Assembly: GCA_024235795.1 (NCBI GenBank)
Contig: JACKLR010000001.1
Coordinates: 868,001-932,000, forward strand
Reading direction: 5' to 3'
Origin: Burkholderiales bacterium
GTDB lineage: Bacteria; Pseudomonadota; Gammaproteobacteria; Burkholderiales; Nitrosomonadaceae
DNA: 64,000 bases
The position numbers were made by a program, and so were the translations under genes. Shown one piece after another: positions 24,430 through 33,858 of the stretch (position 1 is its first letter; every line of letters begins with the position of its first letter). The notes under the pieces are model-generated. The model was not told the DNA's origin and searched no databases. It was given only the letters and a program-made list of their open reading frames with translations.

Positions 24430-26163
24430 TTAAAGCTTTTGATCACCATGGTTAACCGGATTTTTTTTCACATGTGGATCAAAGCGCTGCAGGACATGCT
24501 GCATCATGCTTTTGGCGAGTTCTTCCTTTCCATAAAACACGACACCAAGATTATCTTTTTGCAACAGCGCAGATTCGTCTTCATTGTTAGTGCGCAGCAC
24601 CACTTCGATACCAGGATTCAGCGTGCGCGCTGTTTTGACCATTTGACGTACATTGAGTGGATCAGGTACAGCGACAACAAGCATCGCAGCATTAGCAATA
24701 TGCGCTTGAACAAGCACTTCAGGTTCAACCGCATCGCCGGAAACGGCTGCAAGCTCCTGGTTGCGCAGATCCTGAATCAGTTCGCGGTTCTGGTCAACAA
24801 CGATATATGGAATATCTTTTTCACTCAACACACTGGCAATCTGTTTGCCAACCCTTCCGTAGCCAACCAGCACCACCTGACCCTTAAGATAACGATGTTC
24901 AGTACTCATCGGCAACTCAGCATATGGATCGTCACGTGTAGCCAAACGGCGCGCCAGCCTGGAATGCCGTGACACCCAACGGCTGACGGGAGCAATTGCC
25001 GCAAAGGCAATCGGATTAAAAGCAATCGATATCAGCGCGCCAGCAAGTACCAGACTAAATCCTTCCGCAGGCAGCAATCCCAGCGATAAGCCCAGGCCAG
25101 CCAGAATAAATGAAAATTCGCCAATTTGGCCAAGGCTGGCGGCAACGGTTAATGCTGTATTCAGCGGATAGCGGAATATCAACACCAAAAGTAAGGCTGC
25201 AATAGACTTGCCGACTACGATAATGGCAACAACACCGAGCACATGAAATGGCTTGTCAATAAGTATGACGGGATCAAACAACATGCCAACCGAGACAAAA
25301 AACAGCACGGCAAATGCATCACGCAAGGGCAGGCTTTCCTCAGCGGCACGATGGCTGAATTGCGACTCGCGCATTACCATCCCTGCAAAAAAAGCGCCGA
25401 GCGCAAACGATACATGGAAAAATGTTGCGGCGCCATACGCAATGCAAATGGCGAAAGCGACAACGGCCAAAGTAAATAATTCACGCGACCCCGTCTGTGC
25501 AACCTGCCACAACAACCAAGGCAACAACCGGCGTCCAACAACTAACATCAACGCTATAAAGACAGCAACTTGTAATAATGTAAATGCAACTGTTTGCCAA
25601 AGTGGTGTCTGCGCATCGATACCGCTTCCAACTCCGCCCAGCAAACCCGCCAGCGAAGGCAGCAAAACCAGAATAAGCACTGTGACCAGGTCTTCTACAA
25701 TCAACCACCCCACTGCAATACGGCCATTCATGGTTTCTAAAAATCCACGCGATTCAAGCGCTCTTAACAAAACTACGGTACTGGCGCAGGATAAGGACAA
25801 ACCCAGAACCAATCCAGCACCCATGTCCCACCCCCACCACGACGCAAGCATTATACCCAGCAGGGTCGCAACAGTCATTTGCACCACGGCACCCGGAAGC
25901 GCGATGCGTTTAACAGCGAGCAAATCTGCCAGGGAAAAATGTAGACCGACACCAAACATCAACAACATTACACCGATTTCGGCCAGTTCAGTTGCGATTG
26001 CCGCATCGGCGGTTATACCGGGTATCGCGGGGCCAAGTACAATACCGGCGAATAGGTAACCGACCAATGCCGGTATTTTAAGTCTTTCTGCGATAAAACC
26101 GAATACCAGTGCCAGACCGAAACCAGTAGCAATGGTAGTAATTAAGACGAGACTATGATCCAT
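24430..26163 (-). CDS. ybaL: YbaL-type cation:proton antiporter with TrkA-N domain
   Basis: This 577-residue CPA2-family protein has about twelve to thirteen N-terminal membrane helices, including GYLFAGIVLGPAIPG and LMFGVGLHFSLADLLAV. A Rossmann regulatory domain follows, with VVLVGYGRVGKQIASVL near residue 430. YbaL/KefB-type proteins exchange K+ or Na+ for protons, and the TrkA-N domain senses nucleotide or redox state. Similarity to YbaL is by pattern and not tested. It is on the minus strand, upstream of ftsH, with a 140-base gap. No ancillary KefF or KefG gene is adjacent. Confidence 0.88.
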   Translation of the reverse strand: MDHSLVLITTIATGFGLALVFGFIAERLKIPALVGYLFAGIVLGPAIPGITADAAIATELAEIGVMLLMFGVGLHFSLADLLAVKRIALPGAVVQMTVATLLGIMLASWWGWDMGAGLVLGLSLSCASTVVLLRALESRGFLETMNGRIAVGWLIVEDLVTVLILVLLPSLAGLLGGVGSGIDAQTPLWQTVAFTLLQVAVFIALMLVVGRRLLPWLLWQVAQTGSRELFTLAVVAFAICIAYGAATFFHVSFALGAFFAGMVMRESQFSHRAAEESLPLRDAFAVLFFVSVGMLFDPVILIDKPFHVLGVVAIIVVGKSIAALLLVLIFRYPLNTALTVAASLGQIGEFSFILAGLGLSLGLLPAEGFSLVLAGALISIAFNPIAFAAIAPVSRWVSRHSRLARRLATRDDPYAELPMSTEHRYLKGQVVLVGYGRVGKQIASVLSEKDIPYIVVDQNRELIQDLRNQELAAVSGDAVEPEVLVQAHIANAAMLVVAVPDPLNVRQMVKTARTLNPGIEVVLRTNNEDESALLQKDNLGVVFYGKEELAKSMMQHVLQRFDPHVKKNPVNHGDQKL

Positions 26164-26342
26164 GCATACTCCATGGGTATATGGTCATTCATAGAAATAA
26201 AAATATTTGCTTTATTTTAGATTTTTACGTATTCCAGCCATTTTGTCACGCATTGAAATGTGATTTCATAGAAAGCTTCGGTTGCCGCATTATGTCGTTT
26301 ATAATGGAGCGAATACGATAATTTTTAATATAAACTGGTCAT

Positions 26343-27941
26343 GTGAAAGCAGCCGACCCACAGCAACCCGAACTCATCAAGTCGCTTCTGCGGCTGGATG
26401 TTTATGATCATCCGGTAAAAGAGATTCAACTCATCGAAACGCATATCTCGTGGGTCATACTTACCGGAGATTATGCCTACAAAATCAAAAAGCCCTGCAA
26501 TCTTGGGTTTCTTGATTTTTCATCATTGGAAAAACGCCTGTTTTATTGTAAAGAAGAATTGCGACTGAACAGAAGGCTGGCCGCTCCGATTTATCTCGGT
26601 ATTGTAAAGATTACAGGAGAGCCTAAACACCCTACTATTCAGGAAACAGGCGATGCAATTGAATACGCCATCAAAATGATCCAGTTTCCCCAACAGGCAC
26701 AGCTCGATAATATGCTGACTGATGGTAAGCTCGAGAATCGGCACATTGATGCATTCGCGCACCTAATAGCCAAGTTCCATAAAAATACTGAAATCGCTCA
26801 ACCGGATACCTGCTTTGGCAATCCGGAACATGTCTATCACCCTGTTGAACAAATTTTTAACTCTATCAGAGATTGCCCGAATACAAATCGATATGACATA
26901 CAACTTTCCAAGCTGGAAAATTGGAGCAAATCGTTTTTTGAAGTAAGCAAACCACTTCTTGAACAGCGCAAGCGTGAAGGTTATATTCGCGAGTGTCATG
27001 GCGACATGCATTTGCGCAACCTTTTATGGCTAAATAACCAACCATTGGCTTTTGATTGTCTTGAATTTGATCCGGATTTACGCTGGATAGATACTTTGTC
27101 TGAGGTCGCATTTCTGGTTATGGATTTACAAAGCAGAATGCAACCGCAACTGGCACAGCGTATTCTAAATCGGTATCTGGAGCTCTGTGGGGATTATTCG
27201 GGTCTCCGGATATTTTGTTTTTACCTAGTCTACCGCGCGCTTGTCCGTGCCATGGTTGATGCGATCAGGGCAGACCAACCAGGCATTTCAACATCTGAGA
27301 AGTATGAAGCAGCAAATGAATTTCATACTTACCTGAAACTTGCACTGTCTTATATCCATCAGAAAAAAAACGTATTGATCATCACACATGGCCTATCTGG
27401 CTCTGGCAAAAGTACATTATCACAGCCTATACTGGAGCTTATCGGAGCAGTACGCATTCGTTCCGATGTTGAACGAAAAAGAATGTTTGGATTATTCGAT
27501 GGATTGGGCAACACTACAAACATGCACAGTAGGGTTGATAAGTCTGGTGTTAGCCAAAAAATCTACTCGCTTGAAGCAAACATCAAGACCTATGCGAAAC
27601 TGAGAATACTTGCTGATGCCATACTGAATGCCGGATTTCCGGTAATTATTGACGCCGCTTTCCTAAAATACGAAGAGCGGCATTCTTTCCAGAAATTGGC
27701 TAATAAAAGGAAAATCCCATATATTATTCTGGTATTCACCGCACCCACAGATACACTACGCCAACGTATTCAAACCAGAAAACAGGATGTCTCAGATGCA
27801 GATATTTTCGTCCTTGAACACCAATTGGCCACATTTGAACCACTACGCAGCGATGAATTACCTTATCAAATTGCAATTGATACGGAAAAAAAATTAAACA
27901 TTGAAAAACTTATTCTCGCTATCAAGCAAAAAAGTCGTTAA
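26343..27941 (+). CDS. Aminoglycoside-phosphotransferase-like domain fused to P-loop kinase
   Basis: This 532-residue protein starts at a GTG. The N-terminal half has a protein-kinase-like APH fold: WVILTGDYAYKIKKP with the ATP-binding Lys, RECHGDMHLRNLL as the catalytic loop with HxD near 220, and FDCLEFDPDLRWID as the Mg-binding aspartate segment. The C-terminal half is an AAA/gluconate-kinase-like P-loop domain with GLSGSGKST near 353 and RSDVERKR, suggesting a small-molecule kinase. The fused pair is widespread with unproven substrate. Antibiotic resistance should not be assumed. It is transcribed alone. Confidence 0.88.
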   Translation: MKAADPQQPELIKSLLRLDVYDHPVKEIQLIETHISWVILTGDYAYKIKKPCNLGFLDFSSLEKRLFYCKEELRLNRRLAAPIYLGIVKITGEPKHPTIQETGDAIEYAIKMIQFPQQAQLDNMLTDGKLENRHIDAFAHLIAKFHKNTEIAQPDTCFGNPEHVYHPVEQIFNSIRDCPNTNRYDIQLSKLENWSKSFFEVSKPLLEQRKREGYIRECHGDMHLRNLLWLNNQPLAFDCLEFDPDLRWIDTLSEVAFLVMDLQSRMQPQLAQRILNRYLELCGDYSGLRIFCFYLVYRALVRAMVDAIRADQPGISTSEKYEAANEFHTYLKLALSYIHQKKNVLIITHGLSGSGKSTLSQPILELIGAVRIRSDVERKRMFGLFDGLGNTTNMHSRVDKSGVSQKIYSLEANIKTYAKLRILADAILNAGFPVIIDAAFLKYEERHSFQKLANKRKIPYIILVFTAPTDTLRQRIQTRKQDVSDADIFVLEHQLATFEPLRSDELPYQIAIDTEKKLNIEKLILAIKQKSR

Positions 27942-28240
27942 TAACTATTCCATATTCACTTGCTTTCTAATCAACAACCCCGTTTAATCCACTATTGAAA
28001 AATCACTAAAAAATTCTTTAAATACAGAATTGCTAATCCATGTAAAGTTTTCCGAAACCGACATTCTTTTAGGTATCTGGATATAACAACGTAACGCCGA
28101 CGATGTTGGCCAATTTTGTGCTTTTAGCTCTATAATTCATTATGGGAAAACAATAGCTGAGCTGTAAATAAAATCGTCACTTCACCTTCAATTTCACAGT
28201 GTAATGCGACAAATGTATTATTTTATCTAGACCATTTAAT

Positions 28241-28711
28241 ATGAAACTATATATTTTGGCTGTTGGAAACAAGATGCCAAGTTGGATTAATACTGCATTC
28301 CTCGAATATGCGAAACGTCTTCGTCAGGAATTCACAATTCATTTGTTTGAAATCAAACCCGAGAAAAGAACCAGCAGTAAGAATACCGGACAAGTATTAT
28401 TTGCTGAAAGCCAACGAATACAGGCCGCAATACCTGCCGGATGCCGTCTTATTGCACTTGACGAACAGGGCAAGCAATGGACAACTGAACAACTGGCTAA
28501 TAACATACGGAAATGGATGCAAGAAGGCGGGGATACTGCCTTTATTATTGGAAGTGCAGATGGATTACATCATGAATTTAAAGCATCAACCCAAGATGTA
28601 TTCTCACTATCCAGACTCACTTTTCCACATGGACTTGTTCGAGTGCTATTGATTGAACAATTGTATCGTGCTGTATCATTAATCAAGAATCACCCTTATC
28701 ATCGCATATAA
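28241..28711 (+). CDS. rlmH: 23S rRNA pseudouridine-1915 N3-methyltransferase RlmH
   Basis: RlmH methylates pseudouridine 1915 in helix 69 of 23S rRNA. The 156-residue protein is the normal length and has the SPOUT knot with the SAM-binding FIIGSADGLH (about 106-115), the LIALDEQGKQWTTE block, and the C-terminal LRVLLIEQLYRA-like segment ending HPYHRI. maf follows 53 bases later and then rng, an order common in betaproteobacteria. The usual upstream neighbours nadD and rsfS are absent here. Confidence 0.96.
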   Translation: MKLYILAVGNKMPSWINTAFLEYAKRLRQEFTIHLFEIKPEKRTSSKNTGQVLFAESQRIQAAIPAGCRLIALDEQGKQWTTEQLANNIRKWMQEGGDTAFIIGSADGLHHEFKASTQDVFSLSRLTFPHGLVRVLLIEQLYRAVSLIKNHPYHRI

Positions 28712-28764
28712 TGTCATTATTAAAAATTTCATTTTAGAATCAATATTTCGAGATTATTCACATT

Positions 28765-29388
28765 ATGGCTTTCCCCGAAAACCAGATCTACCTCGCATCA
28801 CGCAGTCTACGCAGGCGCGAATTACTGAAACAAATAGGCGTAAAATACAAAATACTTTTGATGCGCGAAACCTTAAGTCGGCCAAACGATATTGATGAAA
28901 CACCGTTACTTGATGAATCACCTAATGATTATGTATATCGCATCACCAATACAAAAGCAGAAGCAAGCTGGTTACGCTTGTCACAGCGACAACTGCCACT
29001 ATTACCCATTCTTGTAGCAGATACAGTTGTCTCGTTAGATGGATGCATCCTGGGAAAACCAAGAAATCCTGCGCATGCAGAAGAAATGCTTACTTCTCTT
29101 TCTGGTCGTTCACACCAAGTTCTAACCGCTATTGGTGTAGTATACAAACATGAAATTCAAGTCAGATTATCAACAACCACAGTCCGTTTTCGTGAAATAA
29201 CCCCAAAAGAAATACGTTACTGCATCAATTATGACAAAGCAAACGATAAGGCAGGCGCTTATGCTATACAAGGTCTGGCAGCTGCTTTTATTGTTGAAAT
29301 TTGTGGCAGTTATAGTGGCGTTAAAGGGTTACCATTATTCGAAACATCGCAATTACTAGAAGAAGTTGGAATAGAAATATTTAAATAA
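28765..29388 (+). CDS. maf: Maf-family nucleotide pyrophosphatase
   Basis: Maf proteins hydrolyse non-canonical or TTP/UTP nucleotides. The 207-residue protein opens YLASRSLRRRELLKQIG, where the SxRR motif binds the triphosphate, and has VADTVVSLDG with the catalytic Asp, LGKPRNPAHAEEML, and AGAYAIQGLAA, which is the YhdE-type signature. It lies between rlmH and rng on the same strand, and the three are probably one transcript. Confidence 0.93.
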   Translation: MAFPENQIYLASRSLRRRELLKQIGVKYKILLMRETLSRPNDIDETPLLDESPNDYVYRITNTKAEASWLRLSQRQLPLLPILVADTVVSLDGCILGKPRNPAHAEEMLTSLSGRSHQVLTAIGVVYKHEIQVRLSTTTVRFREITPKEIRYCINYDKANDKAGAYAIQGLAAAFIVEICGSYSGVKGLPLFETSQLLEEVGIEIFK

Positions 29389-29460
29389 TATCAGTTGCTT
29401 TACCTACTTCCCCTACCATAAAACCCGACACATCTTTTTGAATCACTTTCCTCAACTTAT

Positions 29461-30915
29461 ATGGATAATGAGATCCTTATAAACATCACGCCCCAAGAAA
29501 CCCGTGTTGCCATCTTGGAACAAGGCGTTACGCAAGAGTTGCATATTGAACGAACAAGCTGCTGCGGCATTGTTGGTAATATTTATAATGGTCGAGTCAG
29601 TCGTGTTCTACCCGGTATGCAGTCAGCTTTCATCGATATAGGGCTCGAACGCGCAGCTTTCTTACATGTTGCTGACATTTGGGAATCTAATCGCAATGGC
29701 GAATTTGCTAAGCCTATTGAGAAATTACTTTTTCAAGGAAATAACATTCTTGTTCAGGTCATCAAAGACGCTATTGGAATGAAAGGTGCTCGCCTTTCTA
29801 CCCAGATTAGTCTAGCTGGAAGAATGCTGGTTTATCTTCCTCAGGAATCTCACATAGGTATTTCGCAACGAATCGAAGATGACGAAGAACGTGAGATCTT
29901 GCGCCAGAAATTACTGCATGTTTTACCAAATGAAGAATCAGGCGGCTATATCATTCGAACAATGGCTGAAGCTGCTGATGAAGATGACCTGCGTGCAGAC
30001 ATCGAATATCTCCACAAACTCTGGCGTGACATACAAGAAACCGCCTTAACAGTTGCAGCACCTGTATTGCTATATCAGGATCTTGATTTAAGCCACCGAG
30101 TACTACGTGATTTTGCAAATAAAAACACTTCATGCATACAAGTTGATTCTCGTGAAAACCACCAACGATTGATTGCGTTTGCAAACAGTTACATCCCTAA
30201 CATGGCAGATCGTATTTCGCTATATGCGGGTGAACGCCCCTTATTTGATCTCTACGGTGTCGAAGATGAAATTCAGAAGTCACTCGCTAAACGTGTTAAC
30301 TTAAAATCTGGCGGATATGTCATTATTGACCAGACCGAAGCGTTAACAACCATGGACGTTAATACTGGTGGATTCATCGGCGTACGTAATTTTGATGACA
30401 CCATTTTCAAAACTAACCTGGAAGCTGCTCAGGTTATAGCCCGGCAACTTCGTTTACGAAATATTGGCGGCATAATCATTGTCGACTTTATCGACATGGA
30501 TTCCGAGGAACATAAGAACTCTGTGCTAAAAGAATTCAAAAAAGCACTCTCAAAAGACCGGACACGCATGACTGTCAATGATTTTAGTTCACTTGGGCTC
30601 GTCGAAATGACTCGCAAACGGATGCGAGAAAGCCTTTCGCATATACTTTGCGAACCCTGCCCAACCTGTGACGGACGCGGAGAAATAAGAACCGCACAAA
30701 CTATTTGCTATGAAATTCTGCGTGAATTATTACGTGAATCGCGACAATTTAATGCTAATGAATTTAGAATTCTCGCATCTCAACAAGTTATCGATTTATT
30801 TCTTGATGAAGAATCCCAAAGTCTTGCTCAGCTAGGTGATTTTATTGCCAAACCAATCAGCCTACAAGTAGAAGAAACCTACACGCAAGAACAATATGAT
30901 GTAATAATCATGTGA
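29461..30915 (+). CDS. rng: Ribonuclease G
   Basis: RNase G trims the 5' end of 16S rRNA and cleaves some mRNAs. The 484-residue protein has an N-terminal S1 domain (GNIYNGRVSRVLPGMQSAFI), the sensor region with FLHVADIW, and catalytic aspartates in TTMDVNTGGFIG and IIVDFIDMD. The zinc-link cysteines lie in EPCPTCDGRG. It lacks the long C-terminal scaffold of RNase E. Length is close to E. coli RNase G (489). A strong inverted repeat begins within its stop codon region. Confidence 0.96.
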   Translation: MDNEILINITPQETRVAILEQGVTQELHIERTSCCGIVGNIYNGRVSRVLPGMQSAFIDIGLERAAFLHVADIWESNRNGEFAKPIEKLLFQGNNILVQVIKDAIGMKGARLSTQISLAGRMLVYLPQESHIGISQRIEDDEEREILRQKLLHVLPNEESGGYIIRTMAEAADEDDLRADIEYLHKLWRDIQETALTVAAPVLLYQDLDLSHRVLRDFANKNTSCIQVDSRENHQRLIAFANSYIPNMADRISLYAGERPLFDLYGVEDEIQKSLAKRVNLKSGGYVIIDQTEALTTMDVNTGGFIGVRNFDDTIFKTNLEAAQVIARQLRLRNIGGIIIVDFIDMDSEEHKNSVLKEFKKALSKDRTRMTVNDFSSLGLVEMTRKRMRESLSHILCEPCPTCDGRGEIRTAQTICYEILRELLRESRQFNANEFRILASQQVIDLFLDEESQSLAQLGDFIAKPISLQVEETYTQEQYDVIIM

Positions 30916-30947
30916 ACAAAACCAATTTATTTATTGGCTTTGTTCAC
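30912..30947. terminator. Bidirectional terminator between rng and cheZ
   Basis: GTGAACAAAACCAAT (30912-30926) pairs with ATTGGCTTTGTTCAC (30933-30947), 14 of 15 pairs, with a six-base loop. It sits between convergent genes and overlaps the rng stop codon. Confidence 0.75.
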
Positions 30948-30960
30948 GTTATCCAGACAG

Positions 30961-32220
30961 TTAAAACCCCAAGCTAGCCAAAAGATCATCTACTTGATCC
31001 TGGCTGTTTAATGTGTCGGGAGATTTCTCAGGATTAACTACAGGACCATTCATTAATCCCTCCTCTGAAGATACTGGCTTGTTAGAAATAGGAACATTAG
31101 CAAGTAAAAGTTGTACAAGATCATGCTCAAGTCGCTGCACCATATAAGTTATTTTTTTAATAACTTGCCCCGTTAAATCCTGAAAATCCTGTGCCATCAT
31201 AATTTCCATTAATTGTGCATTTGTTGCATCAGTTTGTTCAGGTACTTTATCTATATAACCAAGTGTTTCTATAAGCAGTAATTTAAATTTTTCGGTATCC
31301 GGCTGTTCCCTTTGTTCTTCAAATGCTCGCTTCCATTTCGCAGATAGTTGAGTCGCTTCATAAGCAAGTTTCTCCTGAATTGGCATAGCTATCTCAGTCG
31401 CATTTAAAGTTCTGTCTGCCGCCTGTTCTGTTTTGCTAGCAACATAAGAAAGTTTATCCTGTGCTTCTGGAACCTCGGTAGCAAACGATTGCAGTCTTTT
31501 GTCATATCCAAGCTCGCGAAGACTATTATGCAAATTCCGTGTCAGATGGCCTACCTGATCAATAACTGTTTTATCTGCAGGCTCATTCTTAGCAGTTTTA
31601 TCCTCTGTCACATCCTCACTAGGAGTTTTTTCAACATTGTGATGTGATATCTCTTCAACTGCATCCATCAGTACAGCATCTGGAATCGCAGCAAGATCGA
31701 CCTTGTCCTGTGTTGCTTCTAGCGATTCTTCATTTGCCTGTTCGCTAATACTCTGAAAGCCATCATTCATTTCTGTTGTTTCCGCTTCAGGCTTATTAAT
31801 TATTTCTGCGATCGCTTCCTGTTCAGCAAAATCTGAAATCACAGCGGTTTCATTACCGTTTTGCTTATTTACAGATTGCTCTTCACATTGATTGGAAGCA
31901 ATGGGTGAAATCGCTTCATATAATTCAGCCGTCTCAGTTGTATCCACAGCCTCTTCTGCAGTTTTCATCACTGCAGCTTCAGCGCTTTCCATGATCTCAG
32001 GATTTACTTGTTTTTTTTCAGTTAAGCTTTCTACGCCAAGATCTTGTGGCAAGCTAACTTCACTAACTGCAACATCTGCAGAATCTGTTTGCTGATCTGC
32101 TATCCCCATTTCAGCGATTCTAGCCAACTCCATAAAATCAGATTCCTCTTGTGTAGCCTTGGAAGGCTTCATATCAATTTCTTCCTGAATAGGAAAATCG
32201 GTATTCATTTTTCGACTCAC
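30961..32220 (-). CDS. cheZ: Chemotaxis phosphatase CheZ with a long acidic N-terminal region
   Basis: CheZ speeds dephosphorylation of CheY-P and so ends the tumble signal. The last 215 residues carry the family features: the helical hairpin with MMAQDFQDLTGQVIKKI, containing the catalytic Gln, and the CheY-binding C-terminal tail ending QVDDLLASLGF. Residues 1 to about 200 are an acidic, Glu/Ala/Thr-rich region with no recognised fold. E. coli CheZ is 214 residues, so this is a near doubling. It lies 34 bases after cheY on the same strand. No other motility genes are in the window. Confidence 0.92.
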   Translation of the reverse strand: MSRKMNTDFPIQEEIDMKPSKATQEESDFMELARIAEMGIADQQTDSADVAVSEVSLPQDLGVESLTEKKQVNPEIMESAEAAVMKTAEEAVDTTETAELYEAISPIASNQCEEQSVNKQNGNETAVISDFAEQEAIAEIINKPEAETTEMNDGFQSISEQANEESLEATQDKVDLAAIPDAVLMDAVEEISHHNVEKTPSEDVTEDKTAKNEPADKTVIDQVGHLTRNLHNSLRELGYDKRLQSFATEVPEAQDKLSYVASKTEQAADRTLNATEIAMPIQEKLAYEATQLSAKWKRAFEEQREQPDTEKFKLLLIETLGYIDKVPEQTDATNAQLMEIMMAQDFQDLTGQVIKKITYMVQRLEHDLVQLLLANVPISNKPVSSEEGLMNGPVVNPEKSPDTLNSQDQVDDLLASLGF

Positions 32221-32254
32221 TGGTTTGTTATAAACTGGATGCCAATATAAATTT

Positions 32255-32668
32255 TTAGGCCGAAACTTTGCTTTCCATATTTTGAAATATTTTATTTAGT
32301 TTTTCATCAAGCACAGCTGCAGTAAATGGTTTTACAATGTAACCACTTGCACCGGCTTGGGCCGCCGCTATGATATTTTCTTTTTTGGCTTCAGCTGTTA
32401 CCATGAGCACCGGGATTTTGCACAGTCTTTCATCCGCACGTACTGATTGCAACATTGTAAGTCCATCCATATTCGGCATGTTCCAATCTGACACCACAAA
32501 ATCATAGTTACCATCTTGAAGTTTGCGTAGCGCCACAGCACCATCTTCAGCTTCATCGACATTTACGAAACCCAATTCCTTCAATAAATTACGAACAATT
32601 CTACGCATTGTAGAAAAGTCATCTACTACCAAAAATTTTAAATTTTTGTCCGGCATTCTGTACTCCAA
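32255..32668 (-). CDS. cheY: Chemotaxis response regulator CheY
   Basis: This is a single receiver domain of 137 residues. The acidic pocket is VVDDFSTMRRI, the phosphorylated Asp is in VVSDWNMPNMDG, the switch Thr/Ser region is LMVTAEAKKE, and the conserved Lys is in YIVKPFTA. These closely follow E. coli CheY, which binds FliM at the flagellar switch. It is the first gene of the cheY-cheZ pair on the minus strand. Confidence 0.96.
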   Translation of the reverse strand: MEYRMPDKNLKFLVVDDFSTMRRIVRNLLKELGFVNVDEAEDGAVALRKLQDGNYDFVVSDWNMPNMDGLTMLQSVRADERLCKIPVLMVTAEAKKENIIAAAQAGASGYIVKPFTAAVLDEKLNKIFQNMESKVSA

Positions 32669-32827
32669 TTAAACTCAGTTTTAAATAAATAAAAAATACT
32701 CATTATTTAATGAATCGGATCAATGGCAGTCAAATTCATATATCCACTTAACGGCGACTCATTAAAAAACTTAATTAAATTGTTATCTAACCATTCTATG
32801 AACTCACAAAAATTACGTTAAATTGCT

Positions 32828-33778
32828 CTAAACCACTCTACGTAGACTTGGATATAATTTTGTGGAAAACAAACCGGCAGAAACAATCATGAAACCACCT
32901 ATTAATTCGCGCCAAGTTAGGATTTCGTCAGCGAGTATGTACGCTGCTACTGCGGCAATCACCAATTCAAACATTAATAAAATAATGGCAAGATTAGCAG
33001 GTGTATATGTAAGGCCGTATTGGACTAGAATGCTCAAAATAAACATCAGTATCCCCACAGCCAACAGGATAAGCCATATCTGCAGCGTGATTTCAGAAAT
33101 AACCAGTGGCGAAGCCAAAATAAGGCTACACGCAAACCCAATCACAGTTGCACCTAGCCAGATAGCAATTGATTTTAATTGAATGGAATGGGACTGGTCT
33201 TTGCGAATAAGAACATTCACAAGCGCAAACATTATGCCGCCTAGCAATCCCATCCAGTCTCCAAAAGTAACGGGGAGTGGAATACGTGTTCCCGGTTGCC
33301 AAAGCATTACAACAGCACCTATCACTGAAAACACCATAACAACAAAACCTTGTGCTCTCAATTGCTCATTTAGCAAGAATCGGGCAAAGAAAATCGTCCA
33401 TAGTGGAGCCAGGTAAAACAACAACAATACGCGAGCAATTTCACCAAAAATAACAGCAAGGATATAAGCAATGTTCGCCCAACCGGCAAAAAAGCATATC
33501 CAAAATAACAAATGTGCATTACCGTTGAAGATACCGGCATAACAAATATGCTTACGGAATAAGACCGAGCCGATTAGCAAAGCAATAAAATAGGTAATGG
33601 TAGTAGTAACCTCTCCACCAACTCCAGCCTGTTCCAAGATTCGGATGGGATACCAAACTAACCCCCAGATAAAAGCACCAAATAATAAAGCTGCTGTGGG
33701 CAAAAAACGGTCTTGATTGTGTTGGGTTAACACGGATTCTGAGATTACTATTTCAGTGGAAGAGTTACTTACAGCCAA
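32828..33778 (-). CDS. DMT-superfamily (EamA) transporter
   Basis: This 316-residue protein has ten predicted membrane helices in two five-helix EamA repeats, with the repeated boundary FEL...ADEILTWRELIGG in the second repeat and YLAPLWTIFFARFLLNEQL in the first. This is the drug/metabolite exporter fold. The substrate cannot be told from sequence. It is transcribed on the minus strand, independent of its neighbours. Confidence 0.9.
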   Translation of the reverse strand: MAVSNSSTEIVISESVLTQHNQDRFLPTAALLFGAFIWGLVWYPIRILEQAGVGGEVTTTITYFIALLIGSVLFRKHICYAGIFNGNAHLLFWICFFAGWANIAYILAVIFGEIARVLLLFYLAPLWTIFFARFLLNEQLRAQGFVVMVFSVIGAVVMLWQPGTRIPLPVTFGDWMGLLGGIMFALVNVLIRKDQSHSIQLKSIAIWLGATVIGFACSLILASPLVISEITLQIWLILLAVGILMFILSILVQYGLTYTPANLAIILLMFELVIAAVAAYILADEILTWRELIGGFMIVSAGLFSTKLYPSLRRVV

Positions 33779-33858
33779 TTAAATAGAGCGCAAATAACGC
33801 TTTAAAATGTAACTGTTGCTTAATACATCTCAAAACCCGGCTCTAAAACAGAATAGAT

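Noticed and set aside
25253..26059. 268-codon open frame on the plus strand opposite the antiporter gene
   Set aside because: It is a shadow of the conserved membrane protein, rich in Asn/Thr/Ala/Pro with no recognisable motif.
26343..27941. Reading the APH-like domain as an aminoglycoside resistance gene
   Set aside because: It is fused to a second kinase domain, in a core-genome context without resistance or transfer genes.
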